Program-made: the position numbers and the translations under genes | Shown: positions 24,557-31,308 of the stretch, piece after piece | How the letters are laid out: each line of letters begins with the position of its first letter | Numbering within the stretch: position 1 is the stretch's first letter | Notes under the pieces: model-generated | The model's database searches: none | What the model saw: only the letters and a program-made list of their open reading frames with translations | What the model was told of the DNA's origin: nothing | Assembly: GCA_021204085.1 (NCBI GenBank) | Contig: JAJPZY010000066.1 | Location: 1-32,825 of the forward strand | Direction of reading: 5' to 3' | DNA from: Clostridiales bacterium | GTDB taxonomy: Bacteria > Bacillota > Clostridia > Lachnospirales > Lachnospiraceae | DNA: 32,825 nucleotides

Positions 24557-25828
24557 TCAAATCATCTCTTCAAGGATCGCCTCTTCCGCCAGCTTCTCCG
24601 CGTAGGGCGAATCCTTCTCCTGAATGCCTGCCGGGAATCCGTAAACCGCCATCTTCTCCACGAACGGATCCGGGTCGAAGGTCTCCGGACCGCAGACGCC
24701 GCTGCCGCTCCAGATGCCGTTTGCGATCAGATCCAGCATCACCACCGGGCCGACCGCTGTCTGCGCGACAACAGAATTCGTGCCGTATTTCGCGAGGCAT
24801 TCCTGATTATCCGCCACCTGATACAGATAAACCGAGCGGTCAAGGCCGTCTTTTTTGCCCGTCACCCAGGTGCCGGCGCATCCCTTTCCGACCATCACCT
24901 TTGACGTCTCCAGCGGCGACGGTGCTACTTTTACCAGAAAATCACGCGGTGCAATCTCGGAATCCCCGACTTTAATCTTCATTGTAGCATCCGCCATGCC
25001 GAGGGCTTCCAGATTCTTCAGCATCGTCCGAAACTCCGGCGTTACCCCATACTTAAATGTCACGCGGTTGCAGTCGATCACACGCGGGACCAGTAATACC
25101 TCCTCATGCTCGACGTTAATGACTTCCACATCGCCGATCCCTCCCGGGAAACAGAAAACCTCCGGCTCGGAGAAATTCTCCGTCGTAAACCAGCCCCGCT
25201 CCTTTTCCCAGATAATCGGCGGATTTAAGCACTCCTCGATCGTTGTCCAGACGGAAAATCCGAACGAGACATCCACCCCCGGAACTTCATAGTTATCACC
25301 ATCCCGGACATTGATCTCGTCAATCTCGTCAAACATATGCTTCGACGCGTATTTTGCAAAAACGTCCGCCACGCCGGGCTCCACGCCGGATCCAACCAGC
25401 GCCAGCAGGCCTTTTTCCTTCCACTGATCATAACGGTCAAACTGATAATCGCCCAGCTTGATATACGGCAGCTCAAACGGTTTCTCCGGATGGCGTTTCG
25501 ACAGCGTCATCGCGCAGTCCATGTAACCGACGCCTGCCTCATACGCCGCGTCAAAGATCGTCTCATTAAAATTCGGCGCAACCAGATTCAGGATAAAATC
25601 GCAGTCATACTTTTTTACCATAGCGATAATCGCCGCACCGTCCGCGGCGTTAATCTGCTCCGCGATAAACCGCGGCTGCCCTGCCAGAGCCACAACTTCC
25701 TGCGCCCGCGCAAGATCGTAATCCGCTACGACCATCTGCTCCAGCCATTTTGCTCCGCTCGGCTCCGATTTGATCAACATTACCGCTGACTGTCCGACTC
25801 CGCCTGCTCCGATCATTAAAAGTTTCAT
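24557..25828 (-). CDS. Saccharopine-dehydrogenase-fold oxidoreductase, carboxy(nor)spermidine-dehydrogenase-like
   Basis: NAD(P)-dependent oxidoreductase of the saccharopine dehydrogenase-like family, 423 aa. The Rossmann motif GAGGVG is at residues 7-12; LNLVAPNFNETIFDAAYEAGVGYMD-type segments (described by position, about 80-103) follow the family. The blocks GSGVEPGVADVFAKY, MFDEIDEINVRDGD, GTWVTGKKDG and FDPDPFVEKM resemble those I recall in carboxynorspermidine/carboxyspermidine dehydrogenases, which act on imines formed between aminoaldehydes and diamines. No carboxyspermidine decarboxylase gene accompanies it. AAGGAGG and a near-consensus promoter lie upstream; the pot genes follow after 193 bp. 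Saccharopine or lysine metabolism is the alternative role. Confidence 0.82.
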   Translation of the reverse strand: MKLLMIGAGGVGQSAVMLIKSEPSGAKWLEQMVVADYDLARAQEVVALAGQPRFIAEQINAADGAAIIAMVKKYDCDFILNLVAPNFNETIFDAAYEAGVGYMDCAMTLSKRHPEKPFELPYIKLGDYQFDRYDQWKEKGLLALVGSGVEPGVADVFAKYASKHMFDEIDEINVRDGDNYEVPGVDVSFGFSVWTTIEECLNPPIIWEKERGWFTTENFSEPEVFCFPGGIGDVEVINVEHEEVLLVPRVIDCNRVTFKYGVTPEFRTMLKNLEALGMADATMKIKVGDSEIAPRDFLVKVAPSPLETSKVMVGKGCAGTWVTGKKDGLDRSVYLYQVADNQECLAKYGTNSVVAQTAVGPVVMLDLIANGIWSGSGVCGPETFDPDPFVEKMAVYGFPAGIQEKDSPYAEKLAEEAILEEMI

Positions 25829-25895
25829 GGTAACATCCTCCTTGCAAACATGCGCGGGAATCTGTCTGCCATATGCTCAAAAGTGAATAATAACC

Positions 25896-25924
25896 ATTAT
25901 ACACACATGACAGAAAAATTCCAA
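25896..25924 (-). promoter_or_regulatory. Sigma-A promoter of the oxidoreductase-pot operon
   Basis: TTGGAA (25919-25924), 17-bp spacer, perfect TATAAT (25896-25901) preceded by TGTG, about 70 bp before the start codon. It lies just after the terminator of the previous gene. Confidence 0.85.
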
Positions 25925-25941
25925 TTGTTAACGTTTATGTA

Positions 25942-25992
25942 CAAAAAAGAGAGCAATGATTTCCTTCTCATCGGGAACACCATTGCTCTCTT
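25942..25992 (-). terminator. Terminator after the second saccharopine-dehydrogenase-like gene
   Basis: AAGAGAGCAATG (25981-25992 arm on the minus strand) pairs perfectly over 12 bp with 25947-25958 across a 22-nt loop and is followed by TTTTTT. It separates this gene from the next operon. Confidence 0.85.
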
Positions 25993-26019
25993 CTTTTATC
26001 TGAATCTATATGGTTTTAA

Positions 26020-27258
26020 TTATAATTTTACAAATGTCTTTACTTCTACCTCCAGCCGGATATCCAGTTCCTTCGCCATCTTCAGATACTCATCGACTTC
26101 GTCAAAAGTCAGCATATCGGAGGACAGCAGCCCGACCTGGTCATAGTGCCCGCGGACAAACATTTTGGTAAATAGTGCCCCGCACTGGCCGGTCAAATAC
26201 ATCTCGCCGGTGATTCCGGCCCGCTCAAAGGACTCCCTGCAGCCGGGCGAGTACACGTAGGTCTCCACCATTACATCCTGTCCGTCCTTCTTCTCCGTGG
26301 ACTCTACCACAAAAGCGCCCTCGTCCTTTACCAGCCCCTCGTCGAGAATCTCTTTAATCTCCTCGCGATACTTCGGCGCCGGAGGCAAATGCTCCAGAAC
26401 TACATCAAACGGAACAAAGGTATGCCCGTGGAACGTCTCCTCTTCTCTGGATAAAAGTCCCGCACGGTACAGCGGAGTAGCAAACTCAACGCCGACGCCG
26501 CCATACTTGAAATTGATGTTTTTCGCTCCCTTAAAATGCGTATCCTTATTGATACCCATATAGACCGGCTCGTCGTGTGCGTGCTCCACCAGCTTTACGT
26601 CGTTGGCGCAGCCCTTGAACTTCCGGTATACCGGCAGCGAATGCGGCTCCGTCTCGACAATCACGCCATCCTTCAAGGCAAATGTTGGATCTGTCATATC
26701 CGACAGCGCCGTAAACGGCGACCACCAAAACGGCAGAAAGCGCTTCGCCTCAACGCCCTCATACACCATCATCAGGATATCATCGCAGGTATCCAGATAA
26801 CGCATGGAGTTGCGCGCCGCCACACACATCAGCCCCGGCGCAGAACCGGTGCCGATAATCGCCAGCTTCCCGATCGCCTCAAACCGATGTCCGTAATTGT
26901 CATACAGCATCTGTATGCACTTCGGCCACCAGGGATCCAGCACATCCGTCGCGGCAAAATCCTGATAATTGCACTTCACCGCCAGCGCGGCCTCCAGCAC
27001 ATTCGGCGCGAATCGGATCGGCAGCGCATTCACAATCAGGTCAACGCCCTCGGCCGCCTCAATGATGCTGTCCACATCATTCGCGTCCACATAAAGTCCT
27101 TTCGCTTTTTTCAGGATTTTTACCAGCTCATCCACGGCCTTGTGATCCGTGTCCGCACAGCGGATTTCTGTTACTTCGGGTTCCTCATCCATTCTCTCTG
27201 CTACTGTAGTGCCCTGTGCTCCGGTTCCCAGAACCAGAATCTTTTTCACCTTATTCAT
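26020..27258 (-). CDS. Saccharopine-dehydrogenase-fold oxidoreductase, second paralogue
   Basis: A second family member, 412 aa, only distantly similar to its neighbour. The Rossmann motif is GTGAQG (residues 11-16), followed by an acidic cofactor residue in RCADTD and by VDLIVNALP. The mid-region carries GTGSAPGLMCVAARN, equivalent to the G-S/G-x-P-G block of the neighbour, and a Trp-rich segment (FLPFWWSPF). AAGGAG precedes the ATG. Its leader contains a short ORF with a good ribosome site (27320-27385). A terminator downstream makes it a separate unit between araC and the pot operon. Its substrate is unknown; lysine-, saccharopine- or polyamine-type imines are the family choices. Confidence 0.8.
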   Translation of the reverse strand: MNKVKKILVLGTGAQGTTVAERMDEEPEVTEIRCADTDHKAVDELVKILKKAKGLYVDANDVDSIIEAAEGVDLIVNALPIRFAPNVLEAALAVKCNYQDFAATDVLDPWWPKCIQMLYDNYGHRFEAIGKLAIIGTGSAPGLMCVAARNSMRYLDTCDDILMMVYEGVEAKRFLPFWWSPFTALSDMTDPTFALKDGVIVETEPHSLPVYRKFKGCANDVKLVEHAHDEPVYMGINKDTHFKGAKNINFKYGGVGVEFATPLYRAGLLSREEETFHGHTFVPFDVVLEHLPPAPKYREEIKEILDEGLVKDEGAFVVESTEKKDGQDVMVETYVYSPGCRESFERAGITGEMYLTGQCGALFTKMFVRGHYDQVGLLSSDMLTFDEVDEYLKMAKELDIRLEVEVKTFVKL

Positions 27259-27268
27259 GATAATCTCC

Positions 27269-27310
27269 TTATTTACTCGTATTGATTACAATCGGTAGTA
27301 ACTGGTTCAT
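27269..27310 (-). CDS. Possible 13-aa leader ORF overlapping the next ribosome site
   Basis: ATG at 27310 to TAA at 27269 encodes MNQLLPIVINTSK. Its stop codon merges with the ribosome site of the oxidoreductase gene (TAAGGAG), which would permit coupling. It lacks its own ribosome site, so translation is doubtful. Confidence 0.25.
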   Translation of the reverse strand: MNQLLPIVINTSK

Positions 27311-27319
27311 ATCAGAGCG

Positions 27320-27385
27320 TTAGATGCCTTCCAGATAGAGTGACATAAAAAATACCAGTTTTAAAGGTAGATCTGAGCCATCCAT
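27320..27385 (-). CDS. Possible 21-aa leader peptide
   Basis: ATG at 27385 to TAA at 27320, preceded by AGAGGTG 5 bp upstream, a strong ribosome site. The peptide starts MDGSDLPLKLVFF and ends SLYLEGI. It lies between the candidate promoter and the oxidoreductase start, a layout typical of regulatory leader peptides. No obvious run of one regulatory amino acid is present. Confidence 0.5.
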   Translation of the reverse strand: MDGSDLPLKLVFFMSLYLEGI

Positions 27386-27420
27386 TCTTTCACCTCTTTT
27401 CGATACCGGATATATTTTAT

Positions 27421-27450
27421 ATGATACACGAATATCTCCGTGCTTTGCAA
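27421..27450 (-). promoter_or_regulatory. Candidate promoter of the second oxidoreductase gene
   Basis: TTGCAA (27445-27450), 18-bp spacer, TATCAT (27421-27426). It is placed about 35 bp before the leader ORF. Confidence 0.5.
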
Positions 27451-27463
27451 GTAATTATGTTTT

Positions 27464-27562
27464 CTCAGGATGTGTCAGATGATATCAATATATTTACAAT
27501 GCAACTTTGTAGGGGCGCTTTTAGCTGAGGCGAAATCCAGCGCTTACGGAGACTTAGGCTCG
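27464..27562 (-). repeat. Dispersed repeat, copy 2
   Basis: Aligns with 4594-4699 along its whole length, strongest at 27509-27549. It lies immediately after araC and just upstream of the oxidoreductase promoter. Confidence 0.75.
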
Positions 27563-27577
27563 AAGGCTAACCATTTT

Positions 27578-28639
27578 TTACAGCCGGCTCATCAGGCGCA
27601 TCCTCTGATTAATCAGCGACACGCGCTGCAGCTCCCCCTCCACTTCCGTCAGGTTTTTATAACTAAGCTTATCTTCAATCTCCTGCATAAAAATCTTCCG
27701 ATATTCCCTCGGCGAACAGTGATGCCATTTCTTAAAGTATACCGTAAAAATCTTCACATTGGAAAACCCGCAGAGCTCGGCGATTTCCGCCATTGTTTTG
27801 TTCGTCGTCAAAAGCAGACGCTCTGCAATGTTGGCCCTGTAGTAAAACAGAATTTCTTTAAAACTCAGGCCCGATTTCCGCAAAAACTCGGAAAGATAGG
27901 ATTCCGTCAGATGAAATTCCCTGCTTAAGTCACTCAGCGTAACATGCTCCGTCGGGCGTTCTCTGATGTAAGAACTGATCTCATGATACCGCGCAATGTA
28001 ATTTTCACTGAAATCTGCATTGTCTGACCAGTAAAATAAAGCATCAAATTTATTTACCATAAACAGGAGAAGCGTATCCGCCATATGACAGAGGGTCGTT
28101 TTTTGCTCTTCCGATATTTCTTTGCAGTAAACACCTGTTTCTGAAACTGCGCCGCCCGGCAAACCTGATTCTGTCTTCGCCGGTTCCCTGCCGATCTCAA
28201 GCGAACTCTCTTTCCTGAATCCGGTCTTGGAAACATCTGCCTCAATCTCCATCAGGTATGACAAAATTCCCAGAATCATGCCCTGTACATTGATGTGCGC
28301 CAGCGTCGGATAAGAAGAACTCTTCCCGCCGGCAAATCCCTCCAGAATAAACTCACAATTTCGATATACCGGATATTTTTCATAAAAAGGATCCAATTTC
28401 AAATAAAGGGAAACCGTCAGATTCTCTTTCCCGTCATGCAGATCGTACGCGTCGCTGTCCACGGAGATGAATTCTCCCTCCCGAATCAGCGTGTCTTCAT
28501 ATCCGTCAAAAAACTTAATCTCACCGCGCAGGCAGAGAATAATCTCCAGCACATTTTCCGGAAGCAGAGTAAAACGTGACTCTGCTTCATAAACACTATA
28601 TCCGATTGGAGTATCCGACACCCAGTTAATCTTCTGCAT
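27578..28639 (-). CDS. AraC-family transcriptional regulator
   Basis: DNA-binding regulator, 353 aa. The N-terminal half (about 1-110) looks like a cupin-type ligand-sensing domain (LPENVLEIILCLRGEIKFF). Residues about 145-175 are a variable linker, and about 245-340 form the two helix-turn-helix motifs of the AraC family (HVTLSDLSREFHLTESYLSE; MAEIAELCGFSNVKIFTVYF followed by HHCSPREYRK). GGAGGAAG precedes the ATG. It is the first gene upstream of the oxidoreductase and pot genes and is their likely regulator. Its leader contains an attenuator-like structure. The inducer is unknown; a polyamine or amino acid fits the context. Confidence 0.88.
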   Translation of the reverse strand: MQKINWVSDTPIGYSVYEAESRFTLLPENVLEIILCLRGEIKFFDGYEDTLIREGEFISVDSDAYDLHDGKENLTVSLYLKLDPFYEKYPVYRNCEFILEGFAGGKSSSYPTLAHINVQGMILGILSYLMEIEADVSKTGFRKESSLEIGREPAKTESGLPGGAVSETGVYCKEISEEQKTTLCHMADTLLLFMVNKFDALFYWSDNADFSENYIARYHEISSYIRERPTEHVTLSDLSREFHLTESYLSEFLRKSGLSFKEILFYYRANIAERLLLTTNKTMAEIAELCGFSNVKIFTVYFKKWHHCSPREYRKIFMQEIEDKLSYKNLTEVEGELQRVSLINQRMRLMSRL

Positions 28640-28670
28640 CTCATCTTCCTCCGGCCAGAAAGAAAATCCC

Positions 28671-28728
28671 CAAAAAATCTTCCTGATTTGTCTCAGGAAA
28701 TCGAGTGAAACAATAAAAACTTTCCTGA
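28671..28728 (-). promoter_or_regulatory. Transcription attenuator in the araC leader
   Basis: On the minus strand three segments follow each other: TCAGGAAA (28728-28721), TTTCCTGA (28700-28693) and TCAGGAA (28686-28680), then TTTTTT (28671-28678 region). The middle segment can pair with the first (antiterminator, 8 bp) or the third (terminator, 7 bp), not both. The T run ends about 30 nt before the araC start. Confidence 0.55.
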
Positions 28729-28732
28729 TAAT

Positions 28733-28766
28733 AGAAAAACAGAGAAATCACGCCGTGACCTCTCTG
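28733..28766 (-). terminator. Hairpin with T run upstream of the araC attenuator
   Basis: CAGAGA...TCTCTG with an inner TCAC/GTGA stem (28740-28766), followed on the minus strand by TTTTTCT. It may terminate the AAA-ATPase transcript about 200 bp upstream, or be part of the araC leader. Confidence 0.6.
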
Positions 28767-28964
28767 CCATAAATATCTTCTGCAATTTTCTGTTAAGTTC
28801 TGTATAATTTCTCCTTTTGAAAAACTTTATACTAGTATTTTAACTGCCTTTTGTCAGAAATTAAAGTGGGAAATCCGTGTATTTTCGCATTTTTTTAACA
28901 CGAAAACATTTGATTTTCATATCAGAATACTTGATTCAAACCCCAAAAACGGCTTACGCCTTTC

Positions 28965-30548
28965 TTATACCACAACCTCGACAAGTTCGCGGTCTCCTAC
29001 TATAATGCGTTTCAATCCGATCTGCTTCTTTTTATTAAAATTAAAACTCAGCATATATCCCTTTTGCAAATGATAGTAATCCATGTACTCCAATAATTGG
29101 TTCTCCCCGCGCCGATTGTATTCCTGACCATGAAAAATCTTCATCTCGAGAACAAACTGCTCTCCCTTATAATCAATGATCACATCCGTCCGCTTCATAT
29201 TGCGCGTTCTGGCTTCAATATAATAATTGCCGCTTCCGTTTATAATCGGCTTCAGATAAATCAGAAAAATCCTTCTTCCATTATCCTCGATGAATTTGTC
29301 GTCCACATCCGCATAAATATCTTCAAAATACTCACAGAATTTCCGCAATACCAGTTCCATTTGAAGATGACCGCCTATAATAAACTGGTTTTTTTCCATA
29401 TCCGCTGTCGAAAAAATTCGGTTGTTCATTTCATCTTCGGAAAGGAAAAGATTATACAGCTTGGTCTCAAAAATACGATTTGCTACGGCCACAGAGCCAT
29501 TCCGTTCTTTCAGAAAACCAAACATTACACCGATACGAATACGCTCATTTTCCGCTTCATACGCATATTTTTCACCCTGAAACAAAATACTGTAAATCAT
29601 CTCTTTCAGATTCGGATTATCGTTGAGTTTTTTGCTCATATCGTCAAAAAGCGTGTTTGGTTCCTTTAAAATTCTGCTGATTGCTTTCTGAATTGCTTCC
29701 TCATTCCAGGCATCCTTTTTTTCCTGCTCCGTGCAGTTATCCTCTATTCTTTCCGCAAGAATCTGACATAATCTGGACACAAGGAACGGATAACCGGAAG
29801 TGTAATCATATAAAAGCTGACTGACCTTTTCTATATTCATACCGGTATGCCAGTCTTCTTCATACTGGTTGAGCATAGACACAATATCTTTTGGGGAAAA
29901 ACTCATGTCTATTTTAAAATCCGCAGCAATGTTCCATGGACTATTATACTTTGATTCCTGCCCCGGGTGAATCTTCTGTTTTAAATTTTTAATGTCATAC
30001 ACACCCGCAAGAATAACAGACCAGAATGTCGTATCTTTTCCCGCCATGCGGTTCAGGTATTTTGTGCGCAACAGACCAAGAAAGGCGAGGAACAACTGAT
30101 TATCAGAACTCTTATCCACCTCATCAATCATCAAAATCACCTTTTTGCTGCTTGTTTGACACAAGAGGGTAATTTTTTCATCCAGGTCCATCATCGGAAA
30201 TTCTTCCGAAACAGGCTTTTCCCACTCCGATAAGATGTCTTCTTCCACTCCCTGCCTGCGCAAATTTGTTGCTATCATTCTGACAAATCCCTCAGCCAAC
30301 GTCTGTTTCGATGTAAAGAAATCATCCGCGGCCTCAAAGCTCAGACTCAGTACAAGGTAATCCTGCTTTAACTTCTCTTCCAACATAAACAGCATCGTCG
30401 TTTTTCCATACTGCCTCGCACGGTTGATTGTAAAATACATACCCGGCTCGATATAATCGCTTACGATTTGCTGCACCCGCCCGCTTAAATCTACCATATA
30501 ATGCAGTTTAGGAACACAAAGACCCGTGACTGTAAATGTTTTTTGCAT
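28965..30548 (-). CDS. AAA-ATPase-like protein with C-terminal PD-(D/E)XK nuclease-like domain
   Basis: Resembles the widespread but poorly characterised family of AAA-like ATPases joined to a PDDEXK nuclease-like domain, found in Firmicutes and Bacteroidetes. The 527-aa product starts at the ATG at 30548 (GAGGAG upstream; a GTG 18 bp earlier is rejected). Walker A is RARQYGKTTML (Gly48-Lys49-Thr50) and Walker B is VILMIDEVDKS (near 138). The C-terminal nuclease-like signature is DVIIDYKGEQFVLEMKIF with Asp and Glu-x-Lys. Base composition is visibly more AT-rich than the pot genes, which suits acquisition by transfer. A defence or mobile-element role has been suggested for related families but is not shown here. 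Confidence 0.8.
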   Translation of the reverse strand: MQKTFTVTGLCVPKLHYMVDLSGRVQQIVSDYIEPGMYFTINRARQYGKTTMLFMLEEKLKQDYLVLSLSFEAADDFFTSKQTLAEGFVRMIATNLRRQGVEEDILSEWEKPVSEEFPMMDLDEKITLLCQTSSKKVILMIDEVDKSSDNQLFLAFLGLLRTKYLNRMAGKDTTFWSVILAGVYDIKNLKQKIHPGQESKYNSPWNIAADFKIDMSFSPKDIVSMLNQYEEDWHTGMNIEKVSQLLYDYTSGYPFLVSRLCQILAERIEDNCTEQEKKDAWNEEAIQKAISRILKEPNTLFDDMSKKLNDNPNLKEMIYSILFQGEKYAYEAENERIRIGVMFGFLKERNGSVAVANRIFETKLYNLFLSEDEMNNRIFSTADMEKNQFIIGGHLQMELVLRKFCEYFEDIYADVDDKFIEDNGRRIFLIYLKPIINGSGNYYIEARTRNMKRTDVIIDYKGEQFVLEMKIFHGQEYNRRGENQLLEYMDYYHLQKGYMLSFNFNKKKQIGLKRIIVGDRELVEVVV

Positions 30549-30720
30549 GAATATCTCCTCTCTCACAGAGCATCCCCGACGTCCACCTGTTACCGGAACT
30601 TTCTTTAAGAATCTGATATTATAAAATTAACTCTGATACCAGTTTATAACATTCTAACTTTCACTTCAACAAAAATCATAAATATCCTCCGAAATGCTGC
30701 CGTCGTCTGATATAAAAAGG

Positions 30721-30760
30721 AAAAAACTCTGCGGTGCAACAAAAAAGCTGCACCGCAGAG
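30721..30760 (-). terminator. Terminator after the acetyltransferase gene
   Basis: CTCTGCGGTGCA pairs perfectly with TGCACCGCAGAG (30727-30738, 30749-30760) and is followed on the minus strand by TTTTTT. Confidence 0.95.
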
Positions 30761-30776
30761 AAACTATTAACTACTA

Positions 30777-31292
30777 CTATATCAGATGTTCGAAAAAATA
30801 ATGCTCCTTATGCTCAATAATGCCGCCAACATTCATTTCCCGGACCGCCACAACACGAAACCCCAATTTTTTTTCGTACAGATGCCGTGCGGGTTTGTTC
30901 TGCCCACCGGTATCTAATTTCACAGAAATACAGCCTTGTTCTTTTGCAAACCGAAAGATATGCTCAACCAATGCGGATCCATAACCCTTGCCATATTGTC
31001 TGGGAGAGATTGCCAGCAAATGAATTACTATTGCCTTCCCCGACGTCCAATTCAAGCCTCTGTATTCCTCCGGCTCCTCATAATCACATACGATGCATCC
31101 GCAATATTCATTTTCTGCATTTTGCAGTAGGAATACAATGCCATCTTTTATGTAGTGCATCAGTAAATCAGCAGTCGGGTAAACATCTTTTTGAAATACG
31201 GAATATTTCGTCGTACGCTCTTCATAATCCATAATTTCTTCAAACAAGCCGTTTACTGTCTCCCCGTCAGTTTCAACAGCTCTGACTATCAA
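30777..31292 (-). CDS. GNAT-family N-acetyltransferase
   Basis: Acetyl-CoA-dependent acetyltransferase, substrate unknown. I choose a TTG start at 31292, because AGAGGTG lies 6 bp upstream; a GTG at 31301 overlaps that site. The product has 171 aa. Motif A (acetyl-CoA pyrophosphate binding) is RQYGKGYGSAL, and motif B-like NKPARHLYEKKLGF is followed by the beta-strand V-V-A-V-R. It begins 16 bp after the permease gene and ends before a strong terminator, so the two form an operon. The pairing suggests the acetyltransferase modifies what the permease imports, but this is inference. Confidence 0.85.
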   Translation of the reverse strand: MIVRAVETDGETVNGLFEEIMDYEERTTKYSVFQKDVYPTADLLMHYIKDGIVFLLQNAENEYCGCIVCDYEEPEEYRGLNWTSGKAIVIHLLAISPRQYGKGYGSALVEHIFRFAKEQGCISVKLDTGGQNKPARHLYEKKLGFRVVAVREMNVGGIIEHKEHYFFEHLI

Positions 31293-31308
31293 TTCCCTCA
31301 CCTCTTTT

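Larger units (their letters stand above)
27259..27577. other. Intergenic region between araC and the second oxidoreductase gene
   Basis: 319 bp holding a dispersed repeat copy (27464-27562), a candidate promoter, one well-supported leader ORF and one weaker overlapping ORF. No clear terminator for araC is seen, other than possible structure in the repeat. Confidence 0.6.
28640..28964. other. AT-rich intergenic region with the araC leader
   Basis: 325 bp between the AAA-ATPase stop and araC. It contains two hairpins followed by T runs on the minus strand and a competing pairing (described separately). A TATAAA box near 28831 has a poor -35 partner. No coding frame is credible. Confidence 0.6.

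Noticed and set aside
30644-30679. 11-codon ORF with a GGAGG site upstream of the AAA-ATPase gene
   Set aside because: Very short, lies directly behind the upstream terminator with no clear promoter; could be chance.
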